Assembly: GCA_016720805.1 (NCBI GenBank) | Contig: JADKJZ010000007.1 | Span: forward strand, 1-64,000 | From: Gemmatimonadota bacterium | Lineage (GTDB): Bacteria > Gemmatimonadota > Gemmatimonadetes > Gemmatimonadales > GWC2-71-9 | DNA length: 64,000 bases | Reading direction: 5' to 3' | Shown: piece by piece, positions 1-5,972 of the stretch | How the letters are laid out: the number at the start of each line of letters is the position of its first letter | Numbering within the stretch: position 1 is the stretch's first letter | Position numbers and translations under genes: made by a program | The notes under the pieces: generated by a model | The model's input: the letters and a program-made list of their open reading frames with translations, nothing else | The model's database searches: none | What the model was told of the DNA's origin: nothing

Positions 1-9
1 GCCCCGATA

Positions 10-537
10 GTGAGTCGCCAGGGTCGATCCACCATCCGGCTCCGCATTGTGGTCACCGACCCGGTGCCCGGTGTTGCGCTCGCCCTGCAGTCGGGGCGAT
101 TCGATCTCGTTGCACCGACATCGGTGACGGCTTCGGCGGTGGCGTTCGAATTGGCGGTGGAGGCGAGCCAGCCAGTCGCGGATGGTCCGGTCGTCTGCTA
201 CGGGCCGTTCACCCAGGGGCCACCGACGGAGCGGTTCGTCTACGTCACCGTCGGGACACGGGCGGGTCAGCCCAGCAGTCCCTATGACCGGCGGGCGAAG
301 ATCCCTCTTGCCGGCATCACCCCCGCGCTCTATCACCACGCGGTGACGGATCCTGGCAGCGTTCTCGAGGTGCGCGTCGGCGGTCGCGGTCGAGATGGCA
401 GTCCGGTCTGCGCCTCGGTCAGGTTGCCGGCAGATGCCTGGCGGCTCGTTCCTTCCATCCCGGCAAGGTGCGCTAAATGGCTTCCGCGTTTCGCTTCATG
501 CTCTCTGCGCTCGTTGCCGCTGCCTTCTACTGGCTGA
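10..537 (+). CDS. DUF5990-like protein, C-terminus probably frameshifted
   Basis: Small soluble protein of unknown function. It carries the pattern I associate with DUF5990: an N-terminal strand around RLRIVVTDPVPG, then GPFTQGPPTERFVYV near residue 66 and GRGRDGSPVCASVRLPADAW near residue 128. The GTG start overlaps a TAG stop of whatever lies upstream. The last 20 residues are Arg/Ser/Leu-rich, do not resemble the family, and run 61 bases into the next gene. If one G were missing at about 467-470, the protein would end IPGKVR at 476 with its TAA touching the ATG at 477, a layout typical of this region. I therefore think the true end is 476 and the tail an artefact. Family assignment is from memory of the pattern. 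Confidence 0.6.
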   Translation: MSRQGRSTIRLRIVVTDPVPGVALALQSGRFDLVAPTSVTASAVAFELAVEASQPVADGPVVCYGPFTQGPPTERFVYVTVGTRAGQPSSPYDRRAKIPLAGITPALYHHAVTDPGSVLEVRVGGRGRDGSPVCASVRLPADAWRLVPSIPARCAKWLPRFASCSLRSLPLPSTG

Positions 538-863
538 TCAACCGGTTTCTCTGGCAGGACGAGCGCTCCTCCAGCACATTGATCATGCAGTCGTTGGCCT
601 GGGGTGCGATGATGGCGGCCTTTGCGGTCTGGCAATCGCGTCGGGCGCGAGCCGGCAAGGTCAGCGATTTCCATCCCGCCTTCTATTTTGTTTTCGGACT
701 GTTCATGATTGCCGCAGGTATCGCGTGTTGGTTCGAAGCGTCCCCGCCAAGGTCCCCGAATGACGTGCTGAGTTCGGTCGGTGCGGCAGCCCTTGGCCTC
801 TTCTTCCTGGGCTGCGGGGTGAGTGCGGCTCGCAGCCGCAAGCTCAGTGGAGTGACACAATGA
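477..863 (+). CDS. Small four-helix membrane protein
   Basis: 128-residue integral membrane protein of unknown function. Four hydrophobic segments are visible at about residues 5-24, 38-53, 70-86 and 100-117, with short basic loops (SRRARAG after helix 2, AARSRK near the C-terminus) that place those loops in the cytoplasm. The ATG directly follows the probable TAA of the upstream gene. The TGA stop overlaps the next start as ATGA, so the three genes from position 10 to 1222 look co-transcribed and translationally coupled. I do not recognise a named family. Confidence 0.7.
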   Translation: MASAFRFMLSALVAAAFYWLINRFLWQDERSSSTLIMQSLAWGAMMAAFAVWQSRRARAGKVSDFHPAFYFVFGLFMIAAGIACWFEASPPRSPNDVLSSVGAAALGLFFLGCGVSAARSRKLSGVTQ

Positions 864-1222
864 AATCATCCGTTCTAGGTGGCATGGTGACCGTGTTGTT
901 TCTCGGTGCAACCACCAGTGCCAGCGCGCAGCTGACCTATCGCGGGCCGACGGCGGTGTTCCGGGATTCCCAGACTGCCGTACCACTCTTCGCGCTGAAG
1001 CCCACGCTTGGCCCCTTCGCACGCGGCACGACCCCGGGCGCACCCACCGCGACGACGGCGCGACTGATCGGCGTCGCTGGCGTTCAGCTCTCGCCGACGC
1101 GCTGCCCGATCCGCACCTTCCTTCCCGACAGCACGAAGCAGGATCGGATGCCGATCGCCGAACCGAACCTCGCGACGGTCGAGCGGATGCCGGTCGATCG
1201 GAGCAGCTGTCCGATCCGGTAA
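860..1222 (+). CDS. Secreted hypothetical protein
   Basis: 120-residue protein with a clear Sec signal peptide (basic Lys2, hydrophobic stretch from about residue 5, likely cleavage after ASAQ near residue 24). The mature part is about 95 residues, rich in Pro, Thr and Arg, with two Cys residues (PTRCPIRTF and SSCPIR) that could form a disulfide. No recognisable domain. It starts inside the stop of the preceding membrane protein (4-base overlap) and so is probably its operon partner, acting in the periplasm or at the outer membrane. Function unknown. Confidence 0.65.
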   Translation: MKSSVLGGMVTVLFLGATTSASAQLTYRGPTAVFRDSQTAVPLFALKPTLGPFARGTTPGAPTATTARLIGVAGVQLSPTRCPIRTFLPDSTKQDRMPIAEPNLATVERMPVDRSSCPIR

Positions 1223-1261
1223 GCACGCATCAGACCACGACGCCCTACCCCGGAGTGCCTT

Positions 1262-2407
1262 TTGTCGACCATTCGCCTGACGACCGTCGCTCTCCTCGCC
1301 GTCATCGCTCCGATGGCGGCCGTCTCCCTTCAGGCGCAGGCCCCAACTGGACCGGCCGCAGCCAAAGCATTGCTGCGCATCGACGCCGAGGCCGAGAATC
1401 TCAGCGCGATCTCGAGCCTCGCAGTGAGCCCCTCCGGCATCCTCGCCGTGTATCTCCGGCAGGACGGTGTCATCCGCCTCTACAGCCCTGCGGGAAAGCC
1501 GGTCGCATCGGCGGGGCACGCAGGGGAGGGTCCGGGAGAGTTTCGACAACTCGACGCCATCGGGTGGATCGGCGATACCCTCTGGGCATCGGATGGTCGC
1601 CTGCGTCGGTTGACTCGGTACTCCGCCGACGGAAATTTCCTTCGCGCCATTCAGCTCCCTGACCGCATTGAGCAAACGTTACCCGGGGGCACATCCACCC
1701 GATATACCGGTGCCCGCCTGCAAGCGGCCTATCCCGACGGCAGTCTATTGCTGCAAGTGATGCTTTTCAGTCCGCCGAAGTCGGAGGCGCCGAAGGACGT
1801 CATGGGTGACCCGCGGTTCGCCGTCCGCACCTCGCTTGAGGGCGCGGTCCGCTTCGTCATCGCAACGGACCCTCCGAATCGCTGCATGGTCGCGGGGTCG
1901 GAAGTGATCATCAGCATGCCTGGGTCCTCCTGCCCCATGACGCTGCGTGCCACTCCGCCGAATGCCAGCCGCCGGGTGGCGGTGCTGCAGGAGACCTCGC
2001 CCAACGGGACGGGTTCGATCAGGGTCGTCGCCGTGAACGACCGCGGTGAACCGCTCTTCGAGCACAAACGGTCCGTCCCTCTGCGCCGGGTGCCGTCCGA
2101 GGCGCATGATCGCCAACTCGAAGGGGTGCCAAGCGAGATGCGCGAGCAGATCGAGGCGCGAACTCGGTTCTTCCCGCCCGCCTTCGAAGTACAAGTGGCA
2201 CCGAGCGGTGCCGCCTGGATCGGCCTCGACGCCGCCTCGGGCAAGCTTCGCGAATGGTTCCGCCTCGACGCCAGCGGCAAGCCGCTCCCCTCTGTCTGGC
2301 TCCCAGCCTCGGCGAAGGGGCTCGCCTTCGATCGTCGCGGCGCGTGGGCGATCACCGAGTCAGAGGACGGCTCGCAGAGCATCGTCCTCTACGAGGCGCG
2401 ACCCTAG
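1262..2407 (+). CDS. Secreted six-bladed beta-propeller protein
   Basis: 381-residue exported protein of the 6-bladed beta-propeller (NHL-like) type that is repeated through this window. The TTG start is preceded by GGAG and gives a good signal peptide (hydrophobic core about residues 7-23, cleavage near LQAQA). The family signature GEGPGEF lies near residue 93 and is followed by blade motifs such as GDTLWASDGRLRRLTRYSADG. The C-terminal blade ends in a strand SIVLYEARP, matching the usual end of the family. Its role is unknown; relatives are thought to be periplasmic or lipoprotein binding scaffolds. The stop TAG overlaps the GTG of the next gene. Confidence 0.8.
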   Translation: MSTIRLTTVALLAVIAPMAAVSLQAQAPTGPAAAKALLRIDAEAENLSAISSLAVSPSGILAVYLRQDGVIRLYSPAGKPVASAGHAGEGPGEFRQLDAIGWIGDTLWASDGRLRRLTRYSADGNFLRAIQLPDRIEQTLPGGTSTRYTGARLQAAYPDGSLLLQVMLFSPPKSEAPKDVMGDPRFAVRTSLEGAVRFVIATDPPNRCMVAGSEVIISMPGSSCPMTLRATPPNASRRVAVLQETSPNGTGSIRVVAVNDRGEPLFEHKRSVPLRRVPSEAHDRQLEGVPSEMREQIEARTRFFPPAFEVQVAPSGAAWIGLDAASGKLREWFRLDASGKPLPSVWLPASAKGLAFDRRGAWAITESEDGSQSIVLYEARP

Positions 2408-2869
2408 TGCTGCAACGGACCGCCGTCACCCTGCTCGTCCTGGGCGTCGCTCCTCTGACCGCCCAGCAGGACTACATGGCCAGGGCGCGGCCGATGCTCG
2501 GCTGCTGGAGCATTGCCGTTGGCGCGTACGCGCCGAAGCTGACCGAGCGGGGTCGCGACACCGCGGCGGTGTACCCACCCCGCGTCATGAAGGTCGACAC
2601 GACCGCGGGCCAGGGGCTCGAGGCGACGGACGGACTCGGCTGGCTGATCGCTGGAGTCACGCCGCCGATTGAGCAGCGCTGGCGAGGCGCCGTGATGCTC
2701 GGGCGAGTCGACAGCGTCGAGATCAACTGGTTCCGGACTTCCGGTGTGCTCACCGCCGTGGTCAAGCCGGCCCCGCGACACGGTGCGCGGGCGACTCATC
2801 CACATGCCCTTCGGCGGCGATGCGTATCCGTCCGCCCCGATCACGATGATCCGGACGCGGTGTCCTTGA
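2407..2869 (+). CDS. Secreted hypothetical protein, apparent frameshift
   Basis: Exported protein of about 154 residues if one base is corrected. The GTG start overlaps the previous TAG and gives a signal peptide ending VAPLTAQQ. The mature part begins with MLGCWSIAVG, then RVMKVDTTAG and GRVDSVEINWFRTSG. The opening frame loses sense after AVVKPA at about 2771 and would continue as basic nonsense to 2907. Deleting one C from the CCCC run there restores a coherent end, TVRGRLIHMPFGGDAYPS and then ITMIRTRCP, stopping at 2869. Two cysteines (GCW and RCP) bracket the mature domain. Function unknown. The shift is either a sequencing error or a very recent mutation. Confidence 0.6.
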
Positions 2870-2878
2870 CGCAGCCGC

Positions 2879-3220
2879 CTACTCCGGCGCTTCGACGAAC
2901 GCCTTGAGGCGCGCCGCGGCCGCATCCCACTGCGCCGAGACCTGATCGAGATACTCGCGCGCGACGCCGAGTCGCTTGAGGTCAAGCGAGTACACGTGCT
3001 CCCTCCCCTCCTTGCTGTCGCGGACCAGGCCGACTCGTTCAAGCGACTGCAGGTGCCGGGTGATGCCCTGCCTCGTCATCCCGCTCCCTTCGGTCAGGCG
3101 CGTGATCGAGAGGTCGCCCTCGACGGCGAGTCGGCGCACCAGGGTGAGGCGCGTGGTGTCCCCGAGGGCGGCGAAGACGGGGGCCGCGTGGCGGACGGCG
3201 CCGCTGCGACTACTCGACAT
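2879..3220 (-). CDS. ArsR-family winged-helix repressor
   Basis: 113-residue transcriptional regulator of the ArsR type. The helix-turn-helix core runs from HAAPVFAALGDTTRLTLVRRL (residues 11-31) through the recognition helix GMTRQGITRHLQSLERVGLV (about 47-66), followed by a wing at SKEGREHVYSL. No Cys metal-sensing motif is present, so this is the metal-independent subgroup usually paired with SRPBCC/AHSA1 proteins. Its start overlaps the 3' end of the upstream SRPBCC gene by 11 bases, so the two are one minus-strand operon and probably autoregulated through the dyad at 3718-3733. Confidence 0.9.
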   Translation of the reverse strand: MSSSRSGAVRHAAPVFAALGDTTRLTLVRRLAVEGDLSITRLTEGSGMTRQGITRHLQSLERVGLVRDSKEGREHVYSLDLKRLGVAREYLDQVSAQWDAAAARLKAFVEAPE

Positions 3221-3680
3221 ACGCAGCCAGCTTCTTCGACTGCCCGTTCCATCCGCCGGTGTTCATCCGGAACGCCTCCACGCGGCGCGTGGCCGGCAGC
3301 TGGTCAAAGCCGGACTCGATGATGGTGATGGCGGTACCGCCCGCGTTCTCCTCGAGGCGGAACTCCACCAACGTCATTGGCTCGGCGGTGTAGTCGACCT
3401 TCGGGTCGATGGCGCCCGGGTGCCACCGGTAGGAGAAGTAGCCCTCCGGCTCGACCCGTTCGATCCGCATCTCGATCGTCACGTGCTCCAGCCCCGCCAT
3501 CCGCAGGCTGCCGTGGACGATCGCCCCGGGCGTGAACGGACCGTCGAGCGAGATGCCGAACCAGGTGCCGAACTCGGTGGCGTCGGAGAGTGCGCGCCAC
3601 ACCCGGGCGCGTGGCGCGGCAACATCCAAGCGCTTCTCGATCCGGTCGGTGGTCTCGGGCTGTTCGGTTGTGCTGCTCAT
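3210..3680 (-). CDS. SRPBCC (AHSA1-type) protein
   Basis: 156-residue START/SRPBCC-fold protein of the activator-of-Hsp90-ATPase-like family, with a helix-grip pocket for a hydrophobic ligand. Typical motifs: RIEKRLDVAAPRARVWRALSD at the N-terminus, FGTWFG, GYFSYRWHPG, and a C-terminal long helix containing NTGGWNGQSKKL. I chose the ATG at 3680 because GGAG lies just upstream and the family normally starts here; an open frame extends another 38 codons with no family similarity. It is the first gene of a two-gene operon with the overlapping ArsR repressor, a pairing known across Actinobacteria, Gemmatimonadota and Proteobacteria. The ligand is unknown. Confidence 0.85.
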   Translation of the reverse strand: MSSTTEQPETTDRIEKRLDVAAPRARVWRALSDATEFGTWFGISLDGPFTPGAIVHGSLRMAGLEHVTIEMRIERVEPEGYFSYRWHPGAIDPKVDYTAEPMTLVEFRLEENAGGTAITIIESGFDQLPATRRVEAFRMNTGGWNGQSKKLAAYVE

Positions 3681-3710
3681 GGGGGAGCTCCAGGCGGGGG
3701 CGAAGGAACG

Positions 3711-3781
3711 ATAATAGGCAACGTGAAGGTTGCGCATTATGCGGCAGGCGAAGGGAACACGCAAGGTTTTGGTTGCGCATT
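3711..3781 (-). promoter_or_regulatory. Promoter and candidate ArsR operator upstream of the SRPBCC-arsR operon
   Basis: On the minus strand a TATTAT box (complement of 3711-3716) could be the -10 element, 30 bases upstream of the start at 3680. A perfect dyad GCAAC-N6-GTTGC spans 3718-3733 directly beside it, a good position for an autorepressor. An 11-base direct repeat GGTTGCGCATT occurs at 3728-3738 and again at 3771-3781, 43 bases apart. The same half-site GTTGC occurs in both. Binding by the ArsR protein encoded at 2879-3220 is inference. Confidence 0.45.
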
Positions 3782-3881
3782 GGCACCGGGCCATGGCGCA
3801 TGGCGCTTCGCTGGGGCCGTGGGCTGATACCTTCCATCGAGTCGCCGACCCCCGCGGCCGTACCCGGACCCGGAGCCCGAC

Positions 3882-4384
3882 ATGTTCAAGGGCCTCACGC
3901 CGCTAGTCGTCGTCGCCATCCTCCTCGGAGGGGCATTCACCGCCTCCGCCCAGCAGCCTCCCCTCCCGGCATCCGTGGACAGCGGCAAGATGGTGCGGAT
4001 GTACACGGCGACCACGATGCTCGAGGGGCGACTGCTCGCCCCTACGGCATGGGCGACTCGGCGCTGCACTACTGCCGATTTCCCGGACGGCCATGCCTCG
4101 GAATCGAGGACTCGGCCGCCATGCGCACGATTCCGGTCAGCGACCTGCGGCGCCTCGACGTCTCGACCGGATCGCACTGGCGCCGTGGCGGACTGATCGG
4201 TGGCGTCATCGGCGCCGCGATGGGCGTCGTGGGGACCGCGTTTGCGGTCAGCATGTGCGACACCGCGGACTGCGCCTCCAACCGCGACACGATCGTGATT
4301 CTCGGTGGCATCAGCAGCGGACTGACCTTCGGCGCGCTCGGCGCACTCTGGGGATCGGCCTTTCCACGATGGGACTCTCGGTGA
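3882..4384 (+). CDS. Secreted/membrane protein with glycine-rich hydrophobic segment, apparent frameshift
   Basis: Starts with a convincing signal peptide (MFKGLTPLVVVAILLGG, cleavage near TASAQQ). The opening frame makes sense up to TTMLEGRLLAP (about 4040), then becomes Arg/Ser/Thr-rich. The coherent continuation is in another frame: YGMGDSALHYCRFPG, a linker, then GGLIGGVIGAAMGVVG and a second hydrophobic Gly-rich stretch GGISSGLTFGALGALWG, ending at 4384. One missing C in the CCC run at about 4038-4040 explains this, and the total length (503) is one base short of a multiple of three. The corrected protein would be about 167 residues. The GxxxG-rich segments resemble glycine zippers of outer-membrane or periplasmic proteins. 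Function unknown. Confidence 0.6.
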
Positions 4385-4391
4385 TGACGCA

Positions 4392-4790
4392 GTGACCACC
4401 ACGCCCCAAACGCTCCCCCGGGTGATCGGCTTCATTTGCTTCGCGATCATGGTGTGGGTCGCAGGACCGGTGGTGATCGGGTCCCGCCCGTTCGACTGGT
4501 CGCGCGCCGCCGAGGGGATGCTCACCGGCGCGTTCTTCGCGATCGCGATGACGGCGACGAAGCATTCCCGACTGCCCGTCGAGAAGCGCCTGGCACCGCC
4601 TCACGCGATCGGGCTCGGTGGGTTGAGTCTGGCACTCCTCGGCATGATGGTCATCGAGGGCGCGGCTCGGCGAACGAAGCTCGATGCCATCATGGTGGTC
4701 GGTACGCTGCTCCTCGCGCTTCCCGGGGCCTATCTGATCGTGGCTGGGATCCGGCAGCGGCGATCCACCGACGCCCAGGGCGGTGCCTGA
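4392..4790 (+). CDS. Four-helix membrane protein
   Basis: 132-residue integral membrane protein. Hydrophobic segments at about residues 10-28, 44-56, 71-87 and 100-118; the last one reads LLLALPGAYLIVAG and is followed by a basic tail GIRQRR. The GTG start lies 8 bases after the preceding stop. A short degenerate copy of its C-terminal helix appears at 34841-34898 (LALPSLYLIVAGARHARLP), so it belongs to a small paralogous family in this genome. No known function. Confidence 0.65.
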   Translation: MTTTPQTLPRVIGFICFAIMVWVAGPVVIGSRPFDWSRAAEGMLTGAFFAIAMTATKHSRLPVEKRLAPPHAIGLGGLSLALLGMMVIEGAARRTKLDAIMVVGTLLLALPGAYLIVAGIRQRRSTDAQGGA

Positions 4791-4828
4791 CGGTTGGTCC
4801 ACTGGCAGAACACGACTTCGGAGTACCC

Positions 4829-5898
4829 ATGACCGCACCACGCGTCCCCACGTTCGCAACCATCGCCCTATGCTGTTCGCCGCCCCGAGCGGCGCGCAGG
4901 CTTTCACCGCCCCTTCGTTCGCGCGACCGACATGGACGTCGGCGCAATCGTTCACCACCGTCACGGGCGTTCGAGAGCTCTCCAGCGGCTCGGTGCTCGT
5001 GGCCGACTTCTCCGAGCCGATGGTCCATCTGCTGGCCCCGGGTGGCCAGAGTGCCAAACAGATTGGCCGAAAGGGATCCGGGCCGCGCGAGTACCTCACG
5101 CCCCTGCGGCTGATCGTGCTCCCGAACGACTCGACCCTGCTGATCGACCGTGACGCAGATCGTTACCTGATCATCGCGCCAAACGGGGACATCGTCGCCA
5201 CGACCCCTTTCCCCGAGCAGATGCGTCTCGCCGGCCAGTACATCCGCGGGGCCGACCAGGGCGGGCGCCTCTACTTCCAGATGCGTTACATCGCCTCAGC
5301 GCCGACCGCCCCAACGACGACGGCCATTCTGCGCTGGGATCGCCGGAGCGTCCGATTCGACAGCCTCGGCTTCGTGAAGATGCCTTCCGCCACCCCGATC
5401 GGCGGCAAGCTCGCGAACGGCGCCAGCTACCAAGGGATGCGGATCATGCCGTACACGCCCGCGGATGCGTGGACCGTGGCCCCCGACGGCCGGATCGCGA
5501 TGATTCGCGTTGCGCCCTACCGTGTCGATTGGCTCGCGACCGGCCGCCCGCCGGTGGTTGGCGGGGCCATCCTCTATACCCCGGTCCCGGTGACCGATGC
5601 GGACCGGAAGGCGAACGAGCCGAAGGGACCTCCCTTCACGCTGGTGTACGCCGAGGTCAAGCCACCCTTCAGCAACGACGCGGTCGTGCTGGATGACCGA
5701 GCGCGTCTCTGGATCGGCCGCTCGTTCACCCGAGGCGCCAAGGCAAGAGACTGGGATGTTGTCGATAGCCAGGGGAAGTTGCTCAAGACGATCAACCTCG
5801 CCGCCGACAAGTGGATCATGGCCGTCACCGCACGCTTCGTCTACGTGCTCTGGCGGGACCAGGACGACGTGGAGTGGCTGCAGGCCTACGCACGGTAA
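4829..5898 (+). CDS. Secreted six-bladed beta-propeller protein, frameshift in the signal peptide
   Basis: Beta-propeller protein with the family signature GRKGSGPREY (normally GPGEY) about 75 residues in, and a C-terminal blade ending in DDVEWLQAYAR. The body frame is open from 4783, but upstream of about 4872 it reads basic nonsense. A natural start, ATG at 4829, begins MTAPRVPTFATIAL in another frame. Joining it to MLFAAPSGAQAFTAP by one inserted base at about 4872 makes a textbook signal peptide cut after GAQA. I take the gene to be 4829-5898 with a one-base deletion at that point. Taken literally, an in-frame ATG at 4870 would give a 342-residue product with a crippled signal. Role unknown, like the other propellers here. 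Confidence 0.7.
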
Positions 5899-5972
5899 CG
5901 GGCTAGCGCCGCACCGAGCGATCGCTGAGCAGCTTGCTTGCCGCCTGCCTCGCCGCCGGGGTACTGTTTCCC

